Positions 35,983-46,904 of a DNA stretch of 64,000 bases are shown in pieces. Position numbers and translations under genes: made by a program. The stretch's first letter is position 1. Every line of letters starts with the position of its first letter. A model generated the notes under the pieces. The model worked only from the letters and a program-made list of their open reading frames with translations, had not been told where the DNA came from and did no database searches. This stretch comes from Kallipyga massiliensis ph2 (GTDB taxonomy: Bacteria; Bacillota; Clostridia; Tissierellales; Peptoniphilaceae): NCBI RefSeq assembly GCF_000311985.1, contig NZ_HE978585.1:629484-693483 (forward strand). Direction: 5' to 3'.

Positions 35983-36027
35983 GCCCCCGGAAATTGGACC
36001 TCATGGTCTGATTTTCGGGGGTTTTTG
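35983..36027 (+). terminator. Terminator after the Rpn gene
   Basis: Arms CCCCCGGAAAT (35984-35994) / ATTTTCGGGGG (36011-36021) are followed by TTTTT. Confidence 0.8.
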
Positions 36028-36066
36028 CTTGCCGGGGTCGCATAGGAATTTATCCGCGGCTATGCC

Positions 36067-36095
36067 TTGAAGGAAAACCTTTGGCTTGTTATAAT
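36067..36095 (+). promoter_or_regulatory. Promoter of the EF-G paralogue gene
   Basis: TTGAAG (36067-36072) and TATAAT (36090-36095) are 17 bp apart, about 95 bp before the ATG. Confidence 0.65.
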
Positions 36096-36190
36096 AAACC
36101 TATGGCTATTCTGAGAAATTGCTCGTCCGCTTCCTTGATGGGGCAAGCCATAGGGGGACGGGGGAGACTAGTGTATACCAGGAGGAAATG

Positions 36191-38248
36191 ATGAAAAAAT
36201 ATGACAGCAAGAATATCCGCAACTTAGCCCTGGTTGGGCACAGTGGTTCCGGAAAGACGACCCTTTCGGAATCCCTGCTCTACTTATCCAAGGCCGTGGC
36301 TCGTCCCGGAAAGGTGGAGGACGGAAATACGGTCTCTGACTGGGATAAGGAAGAGATTGCCCGACAGATTTCCATCTCCCTGAGCGTCCTGCCGGTGGAG
36401 TGGAAGGAGACCAAGATCAACCTCCTGGATGCGCCCGGCTACTTCGACTTTGCCGGCCAGGTCCTGACCGCCCTCCGGGCATCCGAGTCCGCCCTCATGG
36501 TCATCGATGCATCGGCGGGGATCGAAGTCGGATCGGAAATCTACTGGAATTACATGGAGAAGATTGGTCTTCCTCGGATCATCTTCCTGAATAAGATGGA
36601 CAAGCCCAATGTGGACTTCAACACAAGGATCCATGAGCTCCACCAGGAATTCGGCAAGAAGGTCCTTCCCCTGACCCTGACCCTGGGCATGGGAGAAGAT
36701 TTCGAGGGCATCATCGATATCATGGAGATGAAGGCCTATAAATACAACAACTTCAAGGTTGAGGAAGTGGAAATCCCTGAGATCCGGGTGGAGGAAGCCA
36801 AGGCGGCCTTCAATGAGATCGTCGAAGTGATTGCTATGACCGATGACGAACTGATGGAAAAATATTTCTCCGGCGAGGAGTTCACTGAAGATGAGGTCCG
36901 TCGGGGCCTGTCGGCAGCCATCCTCAACGGGTCAGCTGTTCCCCTGATTGCCGGATCTGCTACCATGGGTGCCGGGCTGGACCTCCTCCTGGACGCCGTC
37001 AAGAAGTATATGCCGGCCCCCAACTCCCCGGGCGTCAACCTGGGCTTCCGTCCTGAAGAGGGCGACCTGCCTGAAGTGGACAAGAACGGCCCCTTGAGCG
37101 CGGTCATCTTCAAAACCACGGTCGACCCCTATGTTGGAAAGATTTCCTATGTCAAAGTTGTTTCCGGAAGCCTGAAGAAGGGCGACATCTATAACGCCTC
37201 CAAGGATTCCTCAGAACGGCCCTCCGGCATCTTCTTCATGAGGGGCAAGACCCAGGAAGATACGGATGAAATCGTGGCTGGAGACATCGGCGCCTTCGCC
37301 AAGCTGGACAAGACCGAGACAGGGGACACCATCTCCGATAAGGACCATGTCGTCCGCTATAAGGGCCTTAAGCTCCCGGCCTCCAACCTCACCTTCGCCA
37401 TCCAGGCCGACTCCAAGAACGACGAAGACAAGCTGACGCCTTCTCTGAACAAGCTGTCCGAAGAAGACGGCACCTTCCAGCTGGACCGCAATGCCGACAC
37501 CAAGCAGCTCCTGATCCGGGGCCTGGGCAACGTCCAATTGGAGGCCATGATCAACAAACTCAAGACCAACTACGGGGTCAATGTCCACCGGGTTCCCCTG
37601 GTGATTCCCTATAAAGAGACCATCCGGAAGACCTCCGAGGTCCAGGGCCGCCACAAGAAGCAATCCGGCGGTGCCGGCCAGTTCGGTGACGTCTGGATCC
37701 GTTTCGAGCCCATTGATGAGGGCTTCGAGTTCGATGAAGAAGTCTTCGGCGGAGCCGTTCCCAAGAACTTCTTCCCGGCCGTTGAGAAAGGCTTGGAGGA
37801 ATCCCTCTCCTCCGGTCCCTTAGCCGGCTACCCCGTGACCGGCATCAAGGCCGTCCTCTATGACGGGTCCTACCACCCCGTAGACTCCAACGAAATGGCC
37901 TTCAAGACCGCCGCCCACATCGCCTTCAAGAAGGGGGTGTCTGAGGCCAGCCCGGTCCTGCTCGAACCGGTCATGACCCTCCAGGTCACTATCCCCGACG
38001 CCTACATGGGCGACATCATGGGCGACATGAACAAGAGACGGGGCCGGATCCTCGGCATGGAGCAGGATGAGGACGGCAACCAGATCGTCAACGCCGAAGC
38101 CCCCTTCGCCGAGCTGACCGAATACGCCATCGACCTCCGGTCCATGACCCAGGGCCGCGGGTCCTTTACCATGGACTTCAAGACCTATGAGGAAGTCCCC
38201 CACGAAATCGCAGAAAAAGTGATTGAAGAAGCCAATGTCGAGGAATAG
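36191..38248 (+). CDS. Elongation factor G paralogue
   Basis: A 685-residue translational GTPase with five EF-G-like domains. The P-loop GHSGSGKTT lies at 16-24, followed by DAPGYFDFAGQV (G3) and NKMDKPNVDF (G4). The N-terminus and the switch I region differ from the main FusA and fit the second EF-G type common in Firmicutes. It is not next to rpsL/rpsG/tufA, which supports a paralogue rather than the housekeeping copy. AGGAGG lies just upstream; start at 36191 gives better spacing than the ATG at 36188. Confidence 0.87.
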   Translation: MKKYDSKNIRNLALVGHSGSGKTTLSESLLYLSKAVARPGKVEDGNTVSDWDKEEIARQISISLSVLPVEWKETKINLLDAPGYFDFAGQVLTALRASESALMVIDASAGIEVGSEIYWNYMEKIGLPRIIFLNKMDKPNVDFNTRIHELHQEFGKKVLPLTLTLGMGEDFEGIIDIMEMKAYKYNNFKVEEVEIPEIRVEEAKAAFNEIVEVIAMTDDELMEKYFSGEEFTEDEVRRGLSAAILNGSAVPLIAGSATMGAGLDLLLDAVKKYMPAPNSPGVNLGFRPEEGDLPEVDKNGPLSAVIFKTTVDPYVGKISYVKVVSGSLKKGDIYNASKDSSERPSGIFFMRGKTQEDTDEIVAGDIGAFAKLDKTETGDTISDKDHVVRYKGLKLPASNLTFAIQADSKNDEDKLTPSLNKLSEEDGTFQLDRNADTKQLLIRGLGNVQLEAMINKLKTNYGVNVHRVPLVIPYKETIRKTSEVQGRHKKQSGGAGQFGDVWIRFEPIDEGFEFDEEVFGGAVPKNFFPAVEKGLEESLSSGPLAGYPVTGIKAVLYDGSYHPVDSNEMAFKTAAHIAFKKGVSEASPVLLEPVMTLQVTIPDAYMGDIMGDMNKRRGRILGMEQDEDGNQIVNAEAPFAELTEYAIDLRSMTQGRGSFTMDFKTYEEVPHEIAEKVIEEANVEE

Positions 38249-38300
38249 GCCAAATCGAAGCCTAGCCCGGCGTAAAGGATTGGCATAATAAGAAATCGAA

Positions 38301-38353
38301 AAATCCCTGGAAGCGGCCGGGCCCGATGCGGGTCCCGGTCCGAAAGGGATTTT
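38301..38353 (+). terminator. Terminator after the EF-G paralogue
   Basis: Arms AAATCCCT (38301-38308) / AGGGATTT (38345-38352) enclose a GC-rich inner hairpin (GGGCCCGATGCGGGTCCC) and run into a T-run. Confidence 0.75.
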
Positions 38354-38382
38354 TTCCCTGTAAAGAAAAGATGGAGGAAACG

Positions 38383-39811
<1,429 letters not shown>

Positions 39812-39819
<8 letters not shown>

Positions 39820-41179
39820 ATTCCGCCGAGAACATGATTCCATGGGGGAGGTCATGGTCCCCGCCGACAAGTATTGGGGAGCCCAGACCGAGCGGTCCCT
39901 GGAAAACTTCCCCCAAAATACCGACCGGATGCCCATGGACCAGATCCGGGCCATCGCCCTGGTGAAGAAGGCTGCTGCCATGGTCAACGACCGGGCGGGT
40001 CGGCTCCCCCAAGGGGCCATGGAGGCCATTTGCCGGGCAGCCGATGAGGTCATGGAAGGGAAGCTGGACGACCACTTCCCCCTGACCGTCTGGCAGACCG
40101 GGTCCGGAACCCAGACCAACATGAACGTCAACGAAGTCCTGGCCCACCGGGGGAATGAGATCCTGGGACAGGACCTCCTCCACCCCAACGACCACATCAA
40201 TAAGTCCCAGTCCTCCAACGACGTCTTTCCCACTGCCATCCACATCGCCCTCTACCGAAAGGGGAGTGAGGACCTCATCCCGGCCCTGGACCGGCTCATC
40301 GACGCCCTGGACAAGAAGGCCCGGGCCTATGAGGACCTGGTCAAGTGCGGTCGGACCCACCTCCAGGATGCCACCCCGGTCACCCTGGGTCAGGAGCTTT
40401 CGGCCTATGTGGCCTCCCTCCAGGTCAACCGGGAGGCCCTGGATGGGGCCCTGGACGGCCTCCGCCCCCTCCCCATCGGGGGAACCGCTGTGGGGACCGG
40501 GCTCAACGCCTTCGAGGGCTTCGACCGGGCCATGGTCGAGACCATCAAGGACCTGACCGGCTTGGACTTCACCGTCATGGATAACAAGTTCCACGGGCTC
40601 TCTTCCAAAACCGAAGTCACCCGCCTCTCCTCGGCCATGAAAAACCTGGCCATGGACCTCTACAAGATGGCGGCCGACCTCCGCTTCCTCTCCTCAGGTC
40701 CCCGCTGCGGGATCGGGGAGGTCCGGATTCCGGCCAATGAGCCCGGGTCCTCCATCATGCCGGGCAAGGTCAACCCCACCCAGGTGGAATCCCTGACCAT
40801 GATCGCCATCCAAGTCCTGGCCGGCGACCTGGCCATCTCCTTCGGACAGAGTCAGGGACAGTGCCAGCTCAACGCTTACATGCCCTTAATCATCTACAAC
40901 GGCCTCCATTCCATGGACCTTTTGGCCAAGGGAATGACGGGCTTCCGGACCAAGCTGGTGGAAGGCCTGGAGGCCAACCCCGACAAGATCCGGGACAACA
41001 TGGAGGCCTCTCTGATGTTGGTGACCGCCCTCTCGCCCTCCCTGGGCTATGAGAAGGCGGCGGAAATCGCCCACCATGCCTATGCGAATAACCTGACCCT
41101 AAAAGAAGCCGCCCGGGAAGTGGCCGGCCTCAGCGAGGAAGAATTCGACCGGGCCGTAGACCCCGGGAAGATGGTCTGA
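39812..41179 (+). CDS. fumC: Class II fumarate hydratase
   Basis: A 455-residue fumarase that hydrates fumarate to malate. REHDSMGEVMVPADKYWGAQ at the N-terminus, TGSGTQTNMNVNEV and GSSIMPGKVNPTQVE are typical of FumC. The start is TTG at 39812 with AAGGAGG 7 nt upstream, and it overlaps aspA by 8 nt. Middle gene of a three-gene aspartate-to-pyruvate operon. Confidence 0.92.
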
Positions 41180-41204
41180 ACGACCCTAAAAGAAAGGAAT
41201 ACTC

Positions 41205-42392
41205 ATGAAGGATGTTTTTGAAAAAGCCCTTGCCCTCCATAAGGAACTCAAGGGGAAACTGAATGTGGAACTCAAGGCCCCCCTGGAAAGCAAGGAGGAC
41301 CTCTCCCTGGTCTATTCGCCCGGAGTTGCCGAACCCTGCCGGGCCATCGCAGACGACAAGGAAGCCGTCTATGACTACACCTGGAAGGGGAATTCCGTTG
41401 CCGTCATCTCCGACGGATCCGCTGTCCTGGGCCTGGGCAACATCGGCCCCGAAGCCGCCCTCCCGGTCATGGAAGGCAAGTGCTGTCTCTTCAAGCGCTT
41501 CGGCGAAGTCAACGCCATCCCCCTGGTCCTGGACACCCAGGACACCGATGAAATCATCAAGACCGTCAAACTCCTGGCCCCCGGCCTGGGCGGGATCAAC
41601 CTGGAGGACATCTCCTCCCCTCGCTGCATCGAGATTGAAACCCGTCTGAAAGAAGAGCTGGACATCCCCGTTTTCCACGACGACCAGCATGGGACCACCA
41701 TCGTGGTCATCGCCGGCCTCATCAACGCCCTCACCCTGGTAGGGAAGAAGTGGGAGGACCTGACCGTGGTTATGTCCGGCCTGGGTGCCGCCGGCTCCTC
41801 CATCCTCCGCATGCTCAACAAGCTGGGCGTGGCCAACATCTACGGTTTCCGGTCCACCGGCATCCTCAATCGGAAGGATAAGGACTCCTACACCAACCCC
41901 TTATATAAGGAGCTGGCCGAAGAAACCAACAAGGACGCCGAAGACCTGACTCTGGAAGAGGCTATGGCTAAGGCCGACGTTTTCATCGGCGTATCCGTCC
42001 CCAACAAGATCACGGCCGATATGGTCCGGTCCATGAAGAAGGACCCCATCATCTTCGCCCTGGCCAACCCCGATCCCGAAATCGACTACGACGTCGCTAA
42101 AGAAGCCGGCGCACGGGTCGTGGGGACCGGCCGGTCGGACTATCCCAACCAGGTCAATAACGTCCTGGCCTTCCCCGGCCTCTTTAAGGGCGCTCTCTCC
42201 GTCCATTCCTCCGCCATTTCCGAGGAAATGAAGTTGGCCGCCGCCCAAGCCATCGCCGACATCATTCCCGATGAGGAGATCCGAGAAGATTACGTCATCC
42301 CCTCTCCCTTCGACCCCAAGGTCCCTGATGCCGTCGCCAAGGCCGTCGCCCAGGTCGCCATCGACCAGGGCCTGGCCCGGAAGAAGAACTAG
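41205..42392 (+). CDS. NAD(P)-dependent malic enzyme
   Basis: A 395-residue short-form malic enzyme that decarboxylates malate to pyruvate. The active-site Tyr region LVYSPGVAEPC, the metal-binding FHDDQHGT, GLGAAGSSILRML for cofactor binding and GRSDYPNQVNNVLAFPG are all present. There is no phosphotransacetylase fusion. AAAGGAA precedes the ATG, 25 nt after fumC. With aspA and fumC it completes aspartate to pyruvate and yields reducing power. Confidence 0.94.
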   Translation: MKDVFEKALALHKELKGKLNVELKAPLESKEDLSLVYSPGVAEPCRAIADDKEAVYDYTWKGNSVAVISDGSAVLGLGNIGPEAALPVMEGKCCLFKRFGEVNAIPLVLDTQDTDEIIKTVKLLAPGLGGINLEDISSPRCIEIETRLKEELDIPVFHDDQHGTTIVVIAGLINALTLVGKKWEDLTVVMSGLGAAGSSILRMLNKLGVANIYGFRSTGILNRKDKDSYTNPLYKELAEETNKDAEDLTLEEAMAKADVFIGVSVPNKITADMVRSMKKDPIIFALANPDPEIDYDVAKEAGARVVGTGRSDYPNQVNNVLAFPGLFKGALSVHSSAISEEMKLAAAQAIADIIPDEEIREDYVIPSPFDPKVPDAVAKAVAQVAIDQGLARKKN

Positions 42393-42396
42393 GGCA

Positions 42397-42440
42397 GAAA
42401 AAAAGAGAGAAGTGCAAATTCTGACTTCTCTCTTTTTTTG
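42397..42440 (+). terminator. Terminator after the malic enzyme gene
   Basis: Long arms AAAAAGAGAGAAGT / ACTTCTCTCTTTTT with a 10-nt loop and an uninterrupted T-run. Confidence 0.9.
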
Positions 42441-42454
42441 TGTGCCGGGGGCGG

Positions 42455-42788
42455 GATCATGAGGTTTGTCAGGGTAGCGCTACCCTGGCTGGGGCTTATT
42501 TTTGCAGTTTGCCAGGGCCGGCCAACCCTGGCTGGGGCTTATTTTCGCGGTATACCAGGGCCGGCCAACCCTGGCTGGGGCTCATTTTCGCGGTTTGCCA
42601 GGGAAGCCCGGACCCTGGCTGGAGCTCATGTTCGCGGTTTGCCAGGGCCGGCCTACCCTGGCTGGGGCTCATTTTTGTTGTTTACCAGGGCCGGCCTACC
42701 CTGGCTGGAGCTCATTTTTGTTGTTTACCAGGGGAGCCCGCCCCTGGCCGGGCCCCGATTTCGTCATTTCCCAGGGAAGCTCCGGCCC
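42455..42788 (+). repeat. Array B: seven phased GC-rich CAGGG/CCCTG palindromes
   Basis: Dyads of the form CCAGGGCCGGCCTACCCTGG are centred at 42478.5, 42521.5, 42564.5, 42608, 42651.5, 42694.5 and 42737.5, that is 43 to 43.5 bp apart; an eighth, degenerate half starts at 42771. Linkers share GGCTGGGGCTCATTTT. The left end GATCATGAGGTTT (42455-42467) and right end (CCCAGGG...CTCCGGCCC, 42770-42788) both recur at array C. It fills the 414-bp gap between the malic enzyme and dCMP deaminase genes. Confidence 0.9.
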
Positions 42789-42806
42789 AGCCCCGCCCCG
42801 CTCTTC

Positions 42807-43229
42807 CTACAACTGCTTGACGGGGATGTGGTTCCGCTCAAAGAGGGTCAGGGCGTAGTCGTCGATCCGGTAGCCCTCATGGTAGTAGACCGCCACGATC
42901 CCGGCTTGGATGAGGGCCTTGGTGCAATTGAGACAGGGGAAGTGGGTGACATAGCAGGTCGTTCCCTTGACGGTGATGCCTTCCTTGGCGCAGTAGAGGA
43001 GGGCGTTCATCTCGGCATGGATGGTGGCGATGCAGTGGCCATCCCTCATGGTGTGGCCCACTTCGTCGCAGTGAGGGTTGCCCGACAGGGCCCCGTTGTA
43101 GCCGGTGGATACGATCCGGTGGTCAGGGTTGACCAGGACGCAGCCCACATAAGCCCGGTCGCAGGTCCCTCTCTGGGCCACCCCCTGGGCCAGCTCCATA
43201 AAATATTCATCCCAAGATTTTCTTGCCAT
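42807..43229 (-). CDS. dCMP deaminase
   Basis: A 140-residue zinc-dependent deaminase converting dCMP to dUMP for thymidylate synthesis (ComEB type). The zinc site is HAEMNAL and FPCLNCTKAL. GGGAGGT before the ATG at 43229 sets the start; the upstream frame to 43322 is leader. It is divergent from the helicase gene, sharing a 150-bp intergenic region. The DHFR gene at 46.3 kb serves the same pathway. Confidence 0.93.
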   Translation of the reverse strand: MARKSWDEYFMELAQGVAQRGTCDRAYVGCVLVNPDHRIVSTGYNGALSGNPHCDEVGHTMRDGHCIATIHAEMNALLYCAKEGITVKGTTCYVTHFPCLNCTKALIQAGIVAVYYHEGYRIDDYALTLFERNHIPVKQL

Positions 43230-43378
43230 CTCATTACCTCCCTTTTTCTCCCATATTATCTCATTGGGTCCCAAATGGACCCAATTTGTCCCATTTCCTC
43301 CCACAAGCCTCCTCCTATCCACTAAAATTGAAGGAGGATCTGCTTTATTTTACCAGAAAGAAGGAGGGGAGGACCGCC

Positions 43379-46285
43379 ATGTTTCCCTACAACGACCAAC
43401 AATGGGAAGCCATCCGGACAACGGAGGGGCCGGTATTAATCATCGCCGGGCCGGGGACGGGAAAGACCCGGACGATGGTGGGACGGGTCCGGTACATTTT
43501 GGAACAAGGATTAGCCCGGCCGGAAGAAATCATGGTGACCACCTTCACCCGGAAGGCCAAGGCGGAGGTCCTGACCCGGCTGGGCCGGGAGGGGGACCCG
43601 GAGGAACAGGCCGGTCCTGCCGGGAGCCTGGCCGCCCTGGCCGGCCAGGTCAATGTGGGCAACTTCCACCAGATCGGCCAGTCCATCATCGAAGAAAACA
43701 TCGACAAGACCGCCTACCTCCCCGGCTTTCGGCGGGTGGATGAGGTCGCTATCGCCTACCTGGTCGACCGGTCCTGGCCCGCCCTGACGGGCCTAAGTCC
43801 GGAAGGAGAGACAGTCCGGGAGGACCTGGCTGCCGCCATGGCCCTCCTCTTTCCCCGCCACAAGCCCCGGGACCCCCGGACCCTGTCCTACCGGAAGAAG
43901 GACTACCTCCGGCTCATGGACCGGGTTCGTGAGGGATTCGCCGACCTCTCCGTCGACTGCTCCGAGACCCGGGCCGCCCGCCTTCTCCTGGACCGCTTCC
44001 GGGCCATGCTCCGCCACTACAATGTCATGGACCACTCCGAAGTCCTCTACCAGACCATGGAGCTTTTGGAAGACCCCGAGGTCCTGTCCCATGTCCAGAC
44101 CCGGGCCAAATACCTCATGGTGGATGAGTACCAGGACACCAACCCTGTCCAGGAGGCCATCCTTTCCCGGCTGGCCCGGAAGACCGGTAACCTCTGCGTG
44201 GTGGGGGATGACGACCAGTCCCTCTACCGCTTCCGGGGGGCGACCGTGGAAAACCTTCTGGCCTTTCCCCGCCGCTATCCCGGGAGCCGGACCCTCTATT
44301 TGACCACCAACTATAGGTCCGGTCGGCGGATTATGGCCACCGCCGGCGCCTTCATCGACCGTCCCTTTGGGACTGAACGGGACCGGGCTATCCAGGCTAA
44401 CCGCTTCCCCAAGGCCATGACCGTCCTCCCGGACAGGCCGGAGGGAGGCGTCTACAAATGGATCGAGGAGGACCCCGACCAATGGGCCCACGTCCTGGTC
44501 CGTCTGGTCAAAGAAGCCCACGGCAAGGGCCTGGCCTATCGGGATATGGCCATCCTCTCCCACTCCGTCAACCCCGGCTATAACCCCTCCATCCGCCGGG
44601 TCCTCCGAGCCATGGAGGCGGAGGGGATCCCCTGCCAATCCTCCAAGACAGAGAGCCTGGCCGGGGTAAGCCTTGTTCGCCGTCTGGCCGCCTGCCTCCT
44701 GGTCACCCTCCTGACCGAAGGAGGGAAGTCAGCCGGAGGGCGGGCCGCCGACCTCATGGCCCAAAATCCGGCTCGGACCCTTGTCGAAAGCCTCCCCCGG
44801 AAGGGGAGGGCGGAGAGGGAAGAGATCTATCGGGCCTGGGACAGCTTTTGGAAAGAAGGGAAGACGACCCGGCTGGGGGAGGTCGCCCTGTCTTTCTTGG
44901 GGGCTCCTCCCTTTGAAGGGGCCCTGGCCAAAGCCCTGGATGGTCGAGATAAGGACAAGGATCCCGCTCTAGCCCTGGCCGCTTTCTTGACCTACCTGGA
45001 TGAGCTGTCCGGCCTGGCCCAAAGGCCGGAGATCAGCCAGGGGACCCGGGGGAAGGCCGCCCTCCTTTTCTTTGACCACTGGACCAAGCTCCAACAAGGC
45101 CATTTGGACTATATTGACCCCGACCAAAGGGAGGTGGAGGATGCCGTCCAGGTCATGACCATCCACCAGTCCAAGGGCCTGGAATTTTCCCTGGTCATCC
45201 TGGAGGAAGGCCGGGAGAAGTACACTTTCCGGAGACCTTCCCAGGGGGAGGACCTCCTTCCGGCTAACCCCCTCCTGGGCCACCAGCCCGCTCCCGACCT
45301 GGCCCAGGACCTGGATACCGTCCGCCAATACTATACCGCCATGACCCGGGCCAAGGACCTCCTAGTCCTAACGGCCGGCCCGGACGAAAGCCAGGGACCC
45401 CGAGGCCCCAGGGCCCTTTGGCCCCCCTTCCTCCGCCTCAACATGAGTCTATCTCCTTTGGAGATGGAGGAGGCCCTGGCCCATATCGCCCCCTCGGGAG
45501 AAAGAGGGGAGGGGGTCCAGGAAAGCTACGCCTACACCTCCGACCTGGCCCTCTACCGGACCTGCCCCCGGTCCTACTTCTTCTTCCGGGTCCTGGGATT
45601 CCCGCCTCATAAGAGCCAGGCTATGGCGGAGGGGACCCTCCTCCACCGGGTCCTGGAGGCCGTCAACCGGAAGGGGGGCCGGGTTTCCTCTGAGGACCTG
45701 GACAAGATTCTGGCTTCTGTGTCTGGTGGGTTGGCCGCCGGGGGAGAAGGCATCACCCCGGAAAGCCTCGACCAAGCCAGGGACCGGATCCTGGCCTACA
45801 TGAGCCGGGAAAAGGACCGGGTATTGCCTCGGCTTCTTTGGGCCGAAAAGGACCTGGCCCTCTCCATGGGAAACTACCGCCTCTTCGGGAGCCTGGACCT
45901 GGTCCTGGAGGATGGGACCTTGATTGACTTCAAAGCCCACGTCCCTGAAAAGTCCGACCTTCTCGAGACCTATATCCACCAGCTGGCCGTCTACCGGATC
46001 CTCCTGGATGCCCATTGGCCGGGTCCGGCCGCCAGGGAAAAGGGGGAGAACTTCCTCTATGACCTGTCGGCGGCCCGGGAAAAAGAAAGCCTCCGGGCCT
46101 TCCCCTTGGATGAGGAAGACCTGGAGGCTTGGAAAGGGACCATGGACCGGTTGGTGGCGGAGATTCAGGCGGGTGAATTCGGGGCTATAGCCCGGGATCG
46201 GGAAGCCTGCCGGACCTGCTCCATGGCCCATTTCTGTTACAAGATGAGGACCATAGGGGAGTGGACGCCTACTTGTCCGGAGTAA
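43379..46285 (+). CDS. UvrD-like helicase fused to RecB-type Fe-S nuclease
   Basis: A 968-residue protein. The N-terminal SF1 helicase has AGPGTGKTRT (Walker A, about 23-32), VDEYQDTNP (Walker B, about 248), DDDQSLYRFRGA and a late HQSKGLEF motif. The C-terminal 240 residues form a PD-(D/E)XK nuclease with GSLDLVL and LIDFKAH (about 837-850). A cysteine at about 727 (RTCPRSYFF) and CRTCSMAHFC at about 943 would ligate a 4Fe-4S cluster as in AddB and Cas4. It likely processes DNA ends. A strong ribosome site precedes the ATG at 43379. It overlaps convergent folA by 17 nt. Confidence 0.88.
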   Translation: MFPYNDQQWEAIRTTEGPVLIIAGPGTGKTRTMVGRVRYILEQGLARPEEIMVTTFTRKAKAEVLTRLGREGDPEEQAGPAGSLAALAGQVNVGNFHQIGQSIIEENIDKTAYLPGFRRVDEVAIAYLVDRSWPALTGLSPEGETVREDLAAAMALLFPRHKPRDPRTLSYRKKDYLRLMDRVREGFADLSVDCSETRAARLLLDRFRAMLRHYNVMDHSEVLYQTMELLEDPEVLSHVQTRAKYLMVDEYQDTNPVQEAILSRLARKTGNLCVVGDDDQSLYRFRGATVENLLAFPRRYPGSRTLYLTTNYRSGRRIMATAGAFIDRPFGTERDRAIQANRFPKAMTVLPDRPEGGVYKWIEEDPDQWAHVLVRLVKEAHGKGLAYRDMAILSHSVNPGYNPSIRRVLRAMEAEGIPCQSSKTESLAGVSLVRRLAACLLVTLLTEGGKSAGGRAADLMAQNPARTLVESLPRKGRAEREEIYRAWDSFWKEGKTTRLGEVALSFLGAPPFEGALAKALDGRDKDKDPALALAAFLTYLDELSGLAQRPEISQGTRGKAALLFFDHWTKLQQGHLDYIDPDQREVEDAVQVMTIHQSKGLEFSLVILEEGREKYTFRRPSQGEDLLPANPLLGHQPAPDLAQDLDTVRQYYTAMTRAKDLLVLTAGPDESQGPRGPRALWPPFLRLNMSLSPLEMEEALAHIAPSGERGEGVQESYAYTSDLALYRTCPRSYFFFRVLGFPPHKSQAMAEGTLLHRVLEAVNRKGGRVSSEDLDKILASVSGGLAAGGEGITPESLDQARDRILAYMSREKDRVLPRLLWAEKDLALSMGNYRLFGSLDLVLEDGTLIDFKAHVPEKSDLLETYIHQLAVYRILLDAHWPGPAAREKGENFLYDLSAAREKESLRAFPLDEEDLEAWKGTMDRLVAEIQAGEFGAIARDREACRTCSMAHFCYKMRTIGEWTPTCPE

Positions 46286-46781
46286 TCCGCTTGTACTTCT
46301 GGTAGGTGAAGGTATATTCCCCGTCAGACATGGGTTCGGACTCATCGGTCAGGACCCATTCGGGATCCTCGCGGAGGTTGGGGATCCAGACATCCGCCTT
46401 GTCAAAGGCATGGTGGATCATGGAAATATCCGCCTCATCGGCCAGGTCCCAAAGGGCTTCGACCAGCTGGCCCCCGCCTGCTAAAAAGACTTTTTTTGTC
46501 CCGTCGGGGTTGAGGTCCCGGATGGCCTTCATGAGCCCCTCCCGGTCGTGGACCAAGGTCATCCCCTTCTGGGGCGGGAGGTCCTGGCGGGACAGGACGA
46601 TATTGTCCCGGTTGGGGAGGGGGCGGCCTCCCGGGAAGGACTCCAGGGTCTTCCGGCCACAGACGATGATGTTCCCGGTCGTGACCTCCTTGAAGCGTTT
46701 TTGGTCCCGGCTGATGTGGTGGACCATGTCATTTTGGTAGCCGATGGCGAAGTTCTCATCCACGATAAAGATCAAGATCAT
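46269..46781 (-). CDS. folA: Dihydrofolate reductase
   Basis: A 170-residue DHFR, regenerating tetrahydrofolate with NADPH and the target of trimethoprim. MILIFIVDENFAIGYQND at the N-terminus, VCGRKTLESFPGGRPLPNR and the later FLAGGGQLVEAL are diagnostic. Two adjacent ATGs (46784, 46781) follow GGAGGAGGA; the second has better spacing. It is not in the folate operon but lies near dCMP deaminase; no thymidylate synthase is seen. Confidence 0.92.
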   Translation of the reverse strand: MILIFIVDENFAIGYQNDMVHHISRDQKRFKEVTTGNIIVCGRKTLESFPGGRPLPNRDNIVLSRQDLPPQKGMTLVHDREGLMKAIRDLNPDGTKKVFLAGGGQLVEALWDLADEADISMIHHAFDKADVWIPNLREDPEWVLTDESEPMSDGEYTFTYQKYKRITPDK

Positions 46782-46817
46782 CATTCCTCCTCCCCCTTTC
46801 TTCATGGGGCAATCATG

Positions 46818-46865
46818 GTAAAATGGTGGAAACAAAAATCATACACGGTGGTATATCCATTTTAC
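46818..46865. promoter_or_regulatory. Inverted repeat before the GntR gene, possible operator
   Basis: Perfect 9-bp arms GTAAAATGG (46818-46826) and CCATTTTAC (46857-46865) lie in the divergent folA/GntR intergenic region. They may form the operator for the GntR-type regulator that follows. Confidence 0.4.
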
Positions 46866-46904
46866 GCAACCGGTCGCTTTTGAACAAGTTGGGAGGGTGT
46901 TTTC

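Noticed and set aside
42455-42788. CRISPR array in array B (and A, C, D)
   Set aside because: The repeated part is the degenerate palindrome itself, linkers are only about 17-25 bp and are conserved rather than unique, and no cas genes are nearby.
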